Of a stretch of DNA of 34,582 nucleotides, positions 1 to 8,563 are shown in pieces. A program made the position numbers and the translations under genes. Location of the stretch: positions 1 through 34,582 of the forward strand of contig SLCC01000018.1 in assembly GCA_007126035.1 (NCBI GenBank). Direction: 5' to 3'. The stretch's first letter is position 1, and every line of letters begins with the position of its first letter. The stretch comes from Gemmatimonadota bacterium. Its GTDB lineage: Bacteria > Gemmatimonadota > Gemmatimonadetes > Longimicrobiales > RSA9. The notes beneath the pieces are model-generated. The model had not been told where the DNA came from. It saw only the letters and a list, made by a program, of their open reading frames with translations, and did not search any database.

Positions 1-280
1 GCGCGGCCTCCATCCCCTTGGGGCGGTCAAGTCGTGGCATGGATACGTTTCCCATCTTGGGGTAAGCATACACCAAGAACAAGCCGAACGCAACAGAATT
101 CGGAGAATGCGAAAATAGGCGAGAATTGGAGAAAGGGTGAAGGTTTGCCCACTCCCTCCCCAAAATGGACAGGTCTTACTTCAAGTCAGCTCAGGTTCCG
201 AAACGGCTGGTCGCCGCTGCTACGCGATCGTCTCCGACCTCATGGTCCACGGCTCTCAGCTCTCAGTGATGGGTAGGCGC
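1..280. other. Intergenic region, no gene recognised
   Basis: This stretch is visibly less G+C-rich than the rest of the window, with A-rich runs around 80-170, and has no reading frame with a protein-like composition or a ribosome binding site. It lies downstream of the minus-strand operon ending at 281, so it may hold that operon's 3' end and the control region of a gene outside the window. I see no strong hairpin with a T-run and no convincing promoter. Confidence 0.5.
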
Positions 281-1327
281 TCAGCGTAAGCTGTACCGGT
301 TCCGGGCCAGGGCCACCTTCTCCAGCACCGCGTCGACCGTGACTCGACTCATGCCTCCGGGCCGGTATGCCATGCTGGCCGGATAGATCTCGTCAGGGCT
401 CCGGGCGTAGCCGTCAACCACCAGCTCCTGGTACTTGCGGTACGGGCCGTAGCGCTTCGGGTTGGTGTAGCCGTAGAGTCCCACCACCGGTGTATCCAGG
501 GCCCGGGCCAGGTGGAGGGGTCCGGTGTCGGGGCTGATGACCAGCGGCGCTCCCTCCAGGAGCCAGACCAGTCGACGGATGTCGTCGCCCAGCATGTCGA
601 CCACCCGCGCGTCCGTCCGGGCAAGGATGTCGACTGCCATCTCCCGCTCCACCGTGGTCGGCCCCCCCAGCAGGACCGGTCGCATTCCGAAGTCCGACTC
701 CAGCGCGTCGAGCATGCGGGCGTAGCGCTCCGGTGCCCAGTTCTTCTCCGGCTTGCTCGTGCCCACCACTACCCCGCAGGCGGGGCGGTCCAGGTCCTGG
801 AAGAACTGCCGCTGGGCCTCCCGCTCGTCGTCGTGGATCGGGATCCGCCACTCCACCGGCTCCGGGTCGACGCCCAGGTGTTGGAGGAACTCGAAGTACT
901 GGTCCTGCACGTGCTGGACGGGGCGGGCGCCGATCCGCTCGTTCGTCACCAGCCAGTTCAGGTCCCGGGCCCGTGCCCGGTCGAAGCCCAACTTCAGGTC
1001 CGCACGGGCCAGGGCGGTGAGGACTCCCGCCTTGGCGTAGACCTGGAGGGCGATGAGCAGGTCGAACCTCCGCTCCCGCAGCTGGCGGCCCGCGTCCAGG
1101 AACGAACGCCAGGCGCCGGGCCCCTTCCGGCGGTGGAAGACGACGAGCCGGTCCGGAGCTGGGTGGTCGCGCGCCAGGAGGTATGGCACCGGCTGGACCA
1201 CCCAGGTGATTCGCGACGACGGCCACGCCCGCTTCAGCGCGTTGAGCACGGGCAGCACGTGCACCGCATCGCCCAGGGCGCTGAGCATGACCACGCAGAT
1301 CTCCGACGGTGGGACATGGAACCGCAT
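281..1327 (-). CDS. Glycosyltransferase family 9 (heptosyltransferase-like)
   Basis: The protein is a probable ADP-heptose:LPS heptosyltransferase-family enzyme, transferring a sugar to lipopolysaccharide core or a similar acceptor at the inner face of the cytoplasmic membrane. The N-terminus has the family pattern of a first strand followed by SALGDAVHVLPVLNALK. The C-terminal half has VVVGTSKPEKNWAPERY and the nucleotide-sugar-binding signature SPDTGPLHLARALDTPVVGLYG. From the ATG at 1327 the product is 348 residues, normal for the family. An alternative GTG at 1459 overlaps the upstream stop as GTGA, which would suggest translational coupling, but it adds 44 residues of low-complexity, domain-free sequence. 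It is the last gene of the minus-strand operon with the PLP enzyme and M55 peptidase. The exact sugar and acceptor cannot be told from sequence. Confidence 0.88.
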   Translation of the reverse strand: MRFHVPPSEICVVMLSALGDAVHVLPVLNALKRAWPSSRITWVVQPVPYLLARDHPAPDRLVVFHRRKGPGAWRSFLDAGRQLRERRFDLLIALQVYAKAGVLTALARADLKLGFDRARARDLNWLVTNERIGARPVQHVQDQYFEFLQHLGVDPEPVEWRIPIHDDEREAQRQFFQDLDRPACGVVVGTSKPEKNWAPERYARMLDALESDFGMRPVLLGGPTTVEREMAVDILARTDARVVDMLGDDIRRLVWLLEGAPLVISPDTGPLHLARALDTPVVGLYGYTNPKRYGPYRKYQELVVDGYARSPDEIYPASMAYRPGGMSRVTVDAVLEKVALARNRYSLR

Positions 1328-1455
1328 GGCGTCAAGCTCAGCTTCCACAGGCCCGCCGTCAACGGTGGGGCGTGATCGGGCGGAGGATCTCTCCGGCGAT
1401 GACGGGCAGCACGAAGCCCGGGCGTCTGTACCGTCCCGTCCCGTGCCGCTCGAGG

Positions 1456-2472
1456 TCACTCCGGCGCCATTCCCGGGCGACGTCGTCTGGTGGCCCCGAC
1501 AGCGGCGAGTACTGATTCACTTAGGTTGGCGCCGGTGACGAGGAGCACGGCGGGCCCGGGCAGGGCGCTTCGGCCCAGGGCCAGCGCCGCCGCCACGGCC
1601 GCCGCGCCGGAGGGTTCGGCCACGACGTGCTCCTCCAGGATCAGCCACGCCACGGCGTCCAGGAGGTCGTCCTCGCTCACCAGAACCACGTCGTCCACCA
1701 GGCTGCGTATGGCCTGCACGTTCTCCGCCACCGGGGTGCGGGTTGCCAGGCCGTCGGCGATGGTGTGGCAGGTGGCCGTCGCCACGGGCCGGCCGTTCTT
1801 CCACGACAGGTAATACGACGGCGCCCGCTCCGCCTGCACACCGATGATGGCCACCTCCCGATCGTGCCTCTTCGCCACGGCGCCCACACCGCGTATCAGG
1901 GCCGTGTCCCCCATGGGGACCACCAGGGACCGGGTCTCCGGCGCCCGCTCCAGGATCTCCACGGCGATGGTGGCGGGCCCCGCCGGGAGGACGGGGTCGG
2001 TGGCGTCGTCCAGGTAGTAGACCTCGTCGCCTGCCGAGTGCTCACGAGCGGCCCGTGCCGCCGCCGCCAGGTCGGGGCCCGTCTCACGGATCGTGGCGCC
2101 CAGCTCGGCTATGGCCCGGCGCTTCACCGGGTTCGGCCGCTCGGGCAGGAAGACGGTGGCCGGAACGCCAAGGGCGCGGGCCGCCCAGGCCACCGCGGCT
2201 CCATGGTTACCGGTGCTGGATGCCACCACCTCCCGGACCGCCCCGCCCCGGAGCCGCCGGGCCAGCGCGTACAGGGCGCCTCTGGGCTTGAAGGAGCCCG
2301 TGGGAAGCTCGGCCTCCAGCTTGAGCTGGACCCGGACGCCCAGGTGGGAGCCGAGGCGCCGAGCCGCGATCTGCCGGGTCTCGGGTAGCTGGTCCCGGAG
2401 CAGCCGCCGCGCGTCCTCCACGGCAGCGGCGGAAGGTATGGCCCCGGCGAGTACCTGGTCGCTGTTCGTCAT
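1456..2472 (-). CDS. Threonine/serine dehydratase-like PLP enzyme (fold type II)
   Basis: A 338-residue fold-type-II pyridoxal-phosphate enzyme of the threonine ammonia-lyase/serine dehydratase group, which deaminates L-threonine or L-serine to the 2-oxo acid in the cytoplasm. The PLP lysine is K62 in GSFKPRGA, and the substrate loop is SSTGNHG at 85-91. The phosphate-binding glycine loop seems replaced by PMGDTALIRGVG rather than the usual glycine run. No C-terminal ACT regulatory domain is present, so it resembles catabolic or racemase-type members more than feedback-regulated IlvA. The ATG at 2472 follows a GGGGAT stretch. It sits 32 bp behind the M55 peptidase gene and overlaps a possible GTG start of the glycosyltransferase. 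Substrate (Thr, Ser, or a racemase activity) is uncertain. Confidence 0.85.
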   Translation of the reverse strand: MTNSDQVLAGAIPSAAAVEDARRLLRDQLPETRQIAARRLGSHLGVRVQLKLEAELPTGSFKPRGALYALARRLRGGAVREVVASSTGNHGAAVAWAARALGVPATVFLPERPNPVKRRAIAELGATIRETGPDLAAAARAAREHSAGDEVYYLDDATDPVLPAGPATIAVEILERAPETRSLVVPMGDTALIRGVGAVAKRHDREVAIIGVQAERAPSYYLSWKNGRPVATATCHTIADGLATRTPVAENVQAIRSLVDDVVLVSEDDLLDAVAWLILEEHVVAEPSGAAAVAAALALGRSALPGPAVLLVTGANLSESVLAAVGATRRRRPGMAPE

Positions 2473-2504
2473 CGGGATCCCCGGCCCCGAGGCCGACCGC
2501 CTCG

Positions 2505-3389
2505 TCAGCGTAGGCGCGTGAACGCTTCGATCACGTCCATGATCTGGTCGCTGGTGTACGTCAGCTCCCTCTCGCCGGTCCGCGTCACGCCCGGGTAGGA
2601 CTCGCCGGCATCCACCAGGTCCTGGTTCCTGAGCTTGAGGACCATGGTGAATGGCGCCTCCAGGTGGTACGGCTGGTACTCGTGCCGTGCCCGGACCGCC
2701 CGTTCCACGCCGGCACGGATGAGTCGGGACGACTCGTCCGGGTGCAGGCTCAGCACGGCCGACCGTGGGTGGCCGATGCCCTGCTTGACGCTCACGGTCT
2801 CGATGTCGCCGAACAGCTCCCGGACCTCGTCGATGCAGGCCTGGTCACCCGCCACGAACACCACGGGCACGCCGTAGTGGCCCGCTATGAGGGCGTTGAT
2901 GCCTGATTCCGGCATGGATATGCCATTGATGGAGATGTCCTCCACGACGCCGCTCATGGTGTGCTGGAGGATGGCGTCCGGTGTTCCAGGCTTGGCGTGA
3001 TAGCCCACGAAGACGACGGCGCCGAACGTCTCGTCGATGCCCTCCATCATCCCGAGCGCACCACCAGTCCAATCCCTGAGCAGCTTGGCTTGCGGGTGCA
3101 ACATGTCAGGGAGGATGTTGCGGGCGGAGCCGTGGGCATCACGGACCACGATTTCCGTGGCACCAGCGGCCAGGGCGCCCTCCACGGCGGCATTGGTCTC
3201 CTGGGTCATGATCCGGCGGAACAGCTCGTAGTCCTGGCCGCTACGCCTCACCTCCTCGCCGGTCACCACGCCCGCTATACCTTCCATGTCCACGGATATG
3301 AGCACCTTGAGCTCCCTGTCCGGCTGGAGCTGCGCAGCGCACCCGACACCGGTCAATGCGACCAGAAACAGCATGGCGATCCGCTTCAT
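2505..3389 (-). CDS. M55 family D-aminopeptidase (DppA-like), exported
   Basis: A zinc D-aminopeptidase of family M55, expected to release D-amino acids from short D-residue peptides such as peptidoglycan fragments. The start at 3389 has a good Shine-Dalgarno (AAAGGGTGA) and gives 294 residues. The first 17 residues form a signal peptide ending GVGC, an imperfect lipobox with C17, so the enzyme is probably a lipoprotein or periplasmic; cytoplasmic DppA lacks this. The zinc and catalytic residues of DppA are all traceable with constant spacing: D34 and E36 (SVDMEGIAG), H86 (DAHGS), H131 (GYHA), the probable nucleophile H143 (LQHTMSG) and E161 (PESGINA). It is the first gene of the operon with the PLP enzyme and glycosyltransferase. 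A role in cell-wall peptide recycling is inferred. Confidence 0.9.
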   Translation of the reverse strand: MKRIAMLFLVALTGVGCAAQLQPDRELKVLISVDMEGIAGVVTGEEVRRSGQDYELFRRIMTQETNAAVEGALAAGATEIVVRDAHGSARNILPDMLHPQAKLLRDWTGGALGMMEGIDETFGAVVFVGYHAKPGTPDAILQHTMSGVVEDISINGISMPESGINALIAGHYGVPVVFVAGDQACIDEVRELFGDIETVSVKQGIGHPRSAVLSLHPDESSRLIRAGVERAVRARHEYQPYHLEAPFTMVLKLRNQDLVDAGESYPGVTRTGERELTYTSDQIMDVIEAFTRLR

Positions 3390-3507
3390 CGCTTCACCCT
3401 TTCGCCTGAAGTGTAGTGGTCCAACCGCGTCGGGATTCTCTGGCCGATGGTCGCCCATCGCAAGTAGGGGATGAAGGGCGCCCGGCGAAGGCTGAGGATA
3501 CGGAGGC

Positions 3508-4452
3508 TCACTGGCCCGTCGAGCCCCGGGTTCTGGATCCGCGGGGCAGGGCGGTCACCAGCGTCGCTCCGGGCGTCCACTCGCTGACCTGGAACTCCCG
3601 GGACCGGCTGGCCGCTCGGCCCGACTCCTGGTCCGTGATGGTGACGGCGATGCGGTAACGGCCATCGCTCACGGCGGCGTCCACGTAGCGCAGCTCCGCC
3701 AGTGTGCCCGCCGGGCAGGCGTCCGACTCCTCCGAGTAGCGGACCCGGACCGCGCTGTCGTCGTCCACGGGCCGCCCATCGGCGTCGGCGACGCGGCTGA
3801 CGGCGATCTCCGTCGTGTACCGATGGCCTTCCGGCAGGTTGTAGATCTCGTAGTACACATCGAAGGCGCTGTGGGGGAACTCGCTCGTGGGGAGGAGGGC
3901 GAGCGTCGCGCCGCCGTGGCGCCAGCCGTGCTCCGCTCCGGGCTGGCTCAGCGCCACGTCGCTCAGCATCAGCTGGTCGCCACTGTAGTCGGGGACGGGG
4001 AACGGCGAGGTGTAGAGTTGACCCACGCCAGGGGTGGCGGCGTCGGTCAAGATCACGTACTGGCTCAACGTGTGTGACGGGGGGGCCTGCACCTGAACGT
4101 GGGTGGAGAGCAGGTGTCGCCTGGCAGGCGCGCGCGGCAGGCGCACGTACACCGAGTCGTCGGTGCGGAAGACGCTCCGATCCGCCGTGTCGGCCAGCGC
4201 CAGCGTCACGTCGAACCGGTAGCGCACGTCTCCGGCGATCCTCTCCCGATGCAAACTACCCACCGGCACCGCGAATGATGCGACGACGATGGTACTGTCG
4301 GCGGTCCCGCGGAAGGTGTACAGGTCGTAGAAGAATGGAAGCGGCCGCGCCACAGGCTCATGACCCGGACCCGGCTGTGCGCCGGAGCCCACCGCCAGCG
4401 CCGTAGCGGCGGCTGCCAGGAAGAAAGATGTCAGAGCGGGGCGTCGCCGCAT
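3508..4452 (-). CDS. Secreted GWxTD-type domain protein (function unknown)
   Basis: A 314-residue exported protein. The start ATG at 4452 is preceded by GAGGCGG and opens a typical Sec signal (MRRRPALTSFFLAAAATALA, cut near GSGAQ). The mature part is predicted beta-rich, with phrases such as FFYDLYTFRG, VYYEIYNLPEGHRYTTEIAV and RYRIAVTITDQESGRAASR. These match my recollection of the C-terminal region of GWxTD-domain proteins of Gemmatimonadota and related phyla, although the GWxTD motif itself is absent. No catalytic motif is visible. It lies between P5C dehydrogenase (140 bp upstream) and the M55 operon (118 bp downstream), both on the same strand, so read-through is possible. The family call is tentative; the coding call and export signal are firm. 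Confidence 0.75.
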   Translation of the reverse strand: MRRRPALTSFFLAAAATALAVGSGAQPGPGHEPVARPLPFFYDLYTFRGTADSTIVVASFAVPVGSLHRERIAGDVRYRFDVTLALADTADRSVFRTDDSVYVRLPRAPARRHLLSTHVQVQAPPSHTLSQYVILTDAATPGVGQLYTSPFPVPDYSGDQLMLSDVALSQPGAEHGWRHGGATLALLPTSEFPHSAFDVYYEIYNLPEGHRYTTEIAVSRVADADGRPVDDDSAVRVRYSEESDACPAGTLAELRYVDAAVSDGRYRIAVTITDQESGRAASRSREFQVSEWTPGATLVTALPRGSRTRGSTGQ

Positions 4453-4592
4453 GGTCCGCCTCGGGGGAGAGTCGGCCGCTGGTGCTCCACGCTCAATACC
4501 CTGGGTCGTGGCCCGCCGTTCCGGCGGGGAAAGAGTGCGGGCGAGGAGCCGCCATCGCCGCTCCCCGCCCGCAGAGGTCGTGCTGCCGCGTC

Positions 4593-6224
4593 CTACTCCT
4601 CGTCCATGTAGGGGTACGCGAAGTGAGTCGGCGGGACGAATGTCTCCTTGATGGAGCGCATGGACGCCCAGCGGACCAGGTTCAGGTAGCTGCCCGCCTT
4701 GTCGTTGGTGCCGCTGGCCCGGCCGCCGCCGAACGGCTGCTGGGACACGACCGCGCCGGTGGGCTTGTCGTTGATGTAGTAGTTGCCCGCCGCATGGCGC
4801 AGCCGGCTGGACATGTGGACGATGGCCGCCCGGTCCTGCGCGAAGATGGCGCCGGTCAGAGCGTACGGGCTCGTCGTGTCGCACAGCTCCAGGGCCTCGT
4901 CCAGCTTCGAGTCCTCATACACGTACACCGTGAGGACCGGACCGAAGATCTCCTCCTCCATCATCTTGCACCGCGGGTCCGTGGTCACGACCACGGTGGG
5001 CTCGATGTAGTAGCCCTCGCTGTCGTCGTAGCCGCCGCCGGCTATGATCTCGCAGTTCGGGCAGGACTTGGCGTACTCGATGTAGCCCTTGTGGTCGTTG
5101 AAGGCGGACTGGTCGATGACCGCGGAGAAGAAGTTCCGGAAGTCCGTCACCGAGCCCATCTTGATCTCGCCCACCTGGCCCAGCAGCCCGTCCTTCACTT
5201 CCGACCAGATCGAGCTCGGGATGTACGCACGCGACGCCGCCGAGCACTTCTGGCCCTGGTACTCGAAGGCGCCCCGAACCAGCGCCGTCACCAGAGACTC
5301 GATCTCCGCGCTGACATGCGCGAACACGAAGTCCTTGCCGCCCGTCTCACCCACGATCCGCGGATAGCTCTTGTACCTGGCGATGTTCTCGCCAATCGTC
5401 TTCCACATGCCCTGGAAGACGGGCGTCGAGCCCGTGAAGTGCACACCCGCGAATTCGCTGCTCGCCAGCACCGGGTTGCCCACCGCACCGCCACGGCCAG
5501 GTATGAAGTTGATCACACCGGCAGGTACACCGGCCTCCTCCAGGATCTTCATGATTTGGTAGCCGGAGAACACCGCCGACGACGCCGGCTTCCACAGCAC
5601 CGTGTTGCCCATCATCGCAGGCGCCGTAGGCAGGTTGCCGGCGATCGAGGTGAAGTTGAACGGCGTCACCGCGAAGATGAACCCCTCGAGGGCACGGTAC
5701 TCGGCGTAGTCCCAAATCCCGGGCGCGCTGTCAGGCTGCTGCCCGTAGATCTCCTGCATGTAGTGCGGGTTGAACCGATAAAAATCGATCAGCTCGCACG
5801 CCGCGTCGATCTCCGCCTGGTGAACCGTCTTGGCCTGGTTCAGCATCGTCGACGCGTTGACCGCGGCCCGTCTTGGACCCGCCATCAGCTCCGCTGCCTT
5901 CAGGAAGATCGCCGCACGATGCTCCCACGGCATCTCCGACCACTCGGCCCACGCCTTCTGAGAAGCCTCGACCGCCAGCTTCACCTCTGCCTCACCCGCC
6001 TGATGATACGTGGCAAGGACATGCCCATGGTCGAATGGACACACCGCTTCCGCCGTCTTCCCGGAGCGGACTTCCTTGCCGCCGATGATCAGCGGAATCT
6101 CGATATGTTCAGAAAGCATCCTGTCCAGCTCGGCCTTCAGCTCGGCCTTCTCAGGCGTGCCAGGGCCGTAGCTCAGGATCGGCTCGTTGCGCGGCGGTGG
6201 GACCCGTATCATTCCATTGGCCAT
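4593..6224 (-). CDS. pruA: 1-pyrroline-5-carboxylate (glutamate semialdehyde) dehydrogenase
   Basis: This NAD-dependent aldehyde dehydrogenase oxidises L-glutamate-5-semialdehyde (from P5C) to glutamate, the second step of proline breakdown. It is a 543-residue stand-alone enzyme of the ALDH4A1-like type rather than a PutA fusion. The general base E293 is in ETGGKD and the catalytic nucleophile C327 in GQKCSAA. The Rossmann region includes TPFNFTSIAGNLPTAPA (around 187-203) and HFTGSTPVFQGMW. The C-terminal DKPTGAVVSQQPFGGGRASGTNDK motif is characteristic of P5C dehydrogenases. The ATG at 6224 has GAGGT about nine bases upstream. No proline dehydrogenase gene is present in the window, so the partner must be elsewhere. 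Confidence 0.95.
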   Translation of the reverse strand: MANGMIRVPPPRNEPILSYGPGTPEKAELKAELDRMLSEHIEIPLIIGGKEVRSGKTAEAVCPFDHGHVLATYHQAGEAEVKLAVEASQKAWAEWSEMPWEHRAAIFLKAAELMAGPRRAAVNASTMLNQAKTVHQAEIDAACELIDFYRFNPHYMQEIYGQQPDSAPGIWDYAEYRALEGFIFAVTPFNFTSIAGNLPTAPAMMGNTVLWKPASSAVFSGYQIMKILEEAGVPAGVINFIPGRGGAVGNPVLASSEFAGVHFTGSTPVFQGMWKTIGENIARYKSYPRIVGETGGKDFVFAHVSAEIESLVTALVRGAFEYQGQKCSAASRAYIPSSIWSEVKDGLLGQVGEIKMGSVTDFRNFFSAVIDQSAFNDHKGYIEYAKSCPNCEIIAGGGYDDSEGYYIEPTVVVTTDPRCKMMEEEIFGPVLTVYVYEDSKLDEALELCDTTSPYALTGAIFAQDRAAIVHMSSRLRHAAGNYYINDKPTGAVVSQQPFGGGRASGTNDKAGSYLNLVRWASMRSIKETFVPPTHFAYPYMDEE

Positions 6225-6548
6225 GTCGTAGACCTCGTACGTTCATCAAGAGATGGGGGGAACTCTTCCGGGCCCCCCTTCCCGGGCGTGCGCGCTCGCT
6301 GCCCTCGCACGCGGGCCGGCTCAATATGGCCTCGTCTCGCCCAACACGCCAGCCCGTCCCGCATGCAAAAGTGTCCGATATCTGCCGAATCACGTCAGTA
6401 CTGCTGCGCGGCGAGGGCACCATTTGGGGTGAGTGGTGTGTAGAAGGGGCCGGATCATAGTGCGCGCAAGTGTAGTGGTGCCGAGGTCTCGTACAGCCCG
6501 GAGGGTGTCGACGCTGACCGCGCTACTGGGTATACAGGAAATGGTACG
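6225..6548. promoter_or_regulatory. Divergent intergenic region between pruA and ftsH-like gene
   Basis: This 324-bp gap separates divergent genes and should hold both promoters. A TATGAT box on the minus strand (6458-6463) is a fair -10 for pruA but has no clear -35. On the plus strand TCGACG (6508-6513) and TATACA (6531-6536) are spaced 17 bp, but that promoter would start transcription after the AGGAA ribosome binding site (6536-6540), so I do not trust it. A short CCGGG/CCCGG hairpin lies near 6270-6290. No small gene is evident. Confidence 0.35.
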
Positions 6549-8339
6549 ATGAAGGACATAATTCCTCGAAATGCTGTTGGCTGGGCGGTTGCCGCGTCAC
6601 TGGTCCTTCTGCTGGCCGGTGTGGTGGTCTGGCGAGTGTTTCTGACCGATTCTCCGGCGGAGGCCAGTTACACTGGTCTCCTGGGTGCTATCGACCGCTC
6701 GGAGATCGAGTTGATCGTAGTGGAGCCGGAGCGTCGGATCACGGCTTACCCACGCGATGGCGGATCTCCTCTTCGCGTTGTGTTTTCTCTGGGCATGGAC
6801 GGGGAGCTCCTGAGTCGTGCCGAGTCCGCGGGTGTGGAGGTGGAGCTGGCCGCTGCCCGGGACCTGGTGGTTCTGTGGAACGTGCTGATCATTCTGGTAG
6901 TTGCTGGTGTGCTGCTCGTGCTGTTCCGCCCGGTGCTGCGGGATCAGTACGGTGGTGGAGCGGAGTTGGCGACGAGTGCCACGACGTTCGATCATGTGGC
7001 TGGTGCGGACGAGGTGGTTCGCGAGGTTCGCGAGGTAGTGGACTTCCTGCGCAGCTCGGCCGCGTACGAGAGGCTGGGTGCCCGGACGCCTCGGGGCGTG
7101 CTTCTATCTGGCCCGCCGGGCACTGGCAAGACGCTGATCGCGCGGGCGGTGGCTGGTGAGGCCGGGGTCCCCTTCTACTCGGTATCCGGCTCGGCGGTGA
7201 CTGGTTTCGTGGTTGGTCTGGGTGCGCACCGGATCCGGTCCACGTTCCGGAAGGCGCGTCGTCGTGGCGGTGTGATCTTCATCGACGAGATCGACGCGTT
7301 GGGCGGTACGCGTGGTCGTAACACTTCTCACAACGAGGATGACCGGAGTCTGAACCAGCTCCTGGTGGAGATGGACGGATTTGCGAGCCGGTCGGGGGTT
7401 GTGGTGATTGGTGCCACGAACCGGCCGGACGTCCTGGATCCGGCGCTGACGCGTCCTGGCCGGTTCGATCGTCTGGTTTCGGTGTCGTTGCCCACCGCGC
7501 CGGAGCGGGAGTCGATTCTTCGTCTTCACGCGTCGGTCCGGTCGGTGCCGTTGTCGTCCGACGTGGACCTGGGCCGCCTGGCCCGGCTCCTGCCTGGTGC
7601 CAGCGGTGCTGATCTGGAGAACCTTCTGAACGAGTCGGCGATTGCGGCGGGTCGTCGAGGCGCGGCGGAGGTAGCGTGGTTGGACGTGGAGGCGGCGCGG
7701 GACCGGCTGCTCCTGGGTCGCGAGCGTCCGGGCTTCACGGTCTCGGAGGACGAGTGGCGGCTGGTGGCGTACCACGAGGCCGGTCACGTGATAGCTGGAC
7801 TGGTCTGCTGCCCGGAGGACGGACTCCACAAGGTGACGATCCAGGCGCGTGGTCAGTCCCTGGGGGTGGCCCATTTCGAGCCGACCGACGACGTGGCGCT
7901 CCATTCCCGTCGCTACCTGCGCGGTCAGCTGGTGAAGCTGCTTGCCGGGCGCGCGGCGGAGGAGATCTTGGTCGGCGAGGACGGTGTGACGAGTGGCGCG
8001 GAGAGTGACCTGACGCACGCCAACCGGATCGCTCGCCGCATGGTCATGAGGCTCGGAATGGGCCCGGAGGGCAAACTGCTGATCGTGGACGAGACGTTCC
8101 CGCCGAGTGCCGGGGCGCAGGAGCGGATGGAGGTGGCGGTGGAGGGGCTGCTGTCCCAGTCGCTGGAAGCGGCGAAGCATCTCCTAGGTGGCCACCGGGC
8201 TGCTCTGGATGCGCTGGCTGAAGCGTTGCTGGACCGTGAGACACTGGACGGGCCGGAGGTACGGGCGGTCCTCGAGGAGGCGGGGCTGGACCTGACTGGC
8301 GATGGTGGGCCGCGGCTGGCGACGGCAGGGGGCTCGTAG
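6549..8339 (+). CDS. ftsH: FtsH-family membrane AAA+ zinc metalloprotease (divergent)
   Basis: A 596-residue membrane-anchored ATP-dependent protease degrading misfolded or regulatory proteins at the inner membrane. Order: transmembrane helix 1 (about 11-32), short extracytoplasmic domain, helix 2 (about 105-126), AAA+ domain with Walker A GPPGTGKT (188-195), Walker B VIFIDEID (242-249), second region of homology with arginine fingers [21 protein letters not shown] (288-308), then the M41 domain with HEAGH (409-413) and third zinc ligand D487 in TSGAESDL. All catalytic residues are present. The pore loop, usually MFVG, reads FVVG (220-223), moving the conserved aromatic by one position. The C-terminus is short. 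Codon use has more T-ending codons (GGT, CGT) than the next gene. It is probably a paralogue rather than the housekeeping copy. AGGAA lies about 8 bases before the ATG. Confidence 0.93.
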   Translation: MKDIIPRNAVGWAVAASLVLLLAGVVVWRVFLTDSPAEASYTGLLGAIDRSEIELIVVEPERRITAYPRDGGSPLRVVFSLGMDGELLSRAESAGVEVELAAARDLVVLWNVLIILVVAGVLLVLFRPVLRDQYGGGAELATSATTFDHVAGADEVVREVREVVDFLRSSAAYERLGARTPRGVLLSGPPGTGKTLIARAVAGEAGVPFYSVSGSAVTGFVVGLGAHRIRSTFRKARRRGGVIFIDEIDALGGTRGRNTSHNEDDRSLNQLLVEMDGFASRSGVVVIGATNRPDVLDPALTRPGRFDRLVSVSLPTAPERESILRLHASVRSVPLSSDVDLGRLARLLPGASGADLENLLNESAIAAGRRGAAEVAWLDVEAARDRLLLGRERPGFTVSEDEWRLVAYHEAGHVIAGLVCCPEDGLHKVTIQARGQSLGVAHFEPTDDVALHSRRYLRGQLVKLLAGRAAEEILVGEDGVTSGAESDLTHANRIARRMVMRLGMGPEGKLLIVDETFPPSAGAQERMEVAVEGLLSQSLEAAKHLLGGHRAALDALAEALLDRETLDGPEVRAVLEEAGLDLTGDGGPRLATAGGS

Positions 8340-8563
8340 CGACGCGACCACGTCCGGCCTACCGGGCGGCGGCCGCCCTGCCCTCCGGGCGCCCGGGACA
8401 CCCGGCCCGGGGGCCGGCCCCTGGCTTGCCCCTGTGGGCTTGGTCCGATAGCCTGTCCACGACAGGCTGTCTCAGGGAGGCCGGTAGCCTGGATGTCCCC
8501 TGGGTACGGTGCCTGCCAGCGAAGGTGACCGTGAATCCAGCCGTTGGGCGGAGGGCTGCGGTG
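8340..8563 (+). promoter_or_regulatory. Structured leader region upstream of the cysteine synthase-like gene
   Basis: This 224-bp gap is extremely G+C-rich and full of inverted repeats. GGGCGG-CGG-CCGCCC lies just after the ftsH-like stop (near 8363-8378). A perfect 8-bp stem with a 3-base loop runs 8450-8457/8461-8468 (AGCCTGTC-CAC-GACAGGCT). A nested pair follows, with an outer CAGGGA/TCCCCTG arm around an inner AGGC/GCCT stem, at about 8472-8502. None matches a riboswitch class I know. The first may end the ftsH-like transcript; the others may be an untranslated leader. Function is inferred only from structure. Confidence 0.35.

Noticed and set aside
3409-3420. AAGTGTAGTGGT, repeated at 6468-6479, both upstream of minus-strand genes
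   Set aside because: Several dozen repeated 12-mers are expected by chance in a window this long, and the distances to the start codons differ (about 20 and 244 bases).
6508-6536. TCGACG-17-TATACA as an ftsH-like promoter
   Set aside because: Transcription would begin after the ribosome binding site, which makes it implausible.
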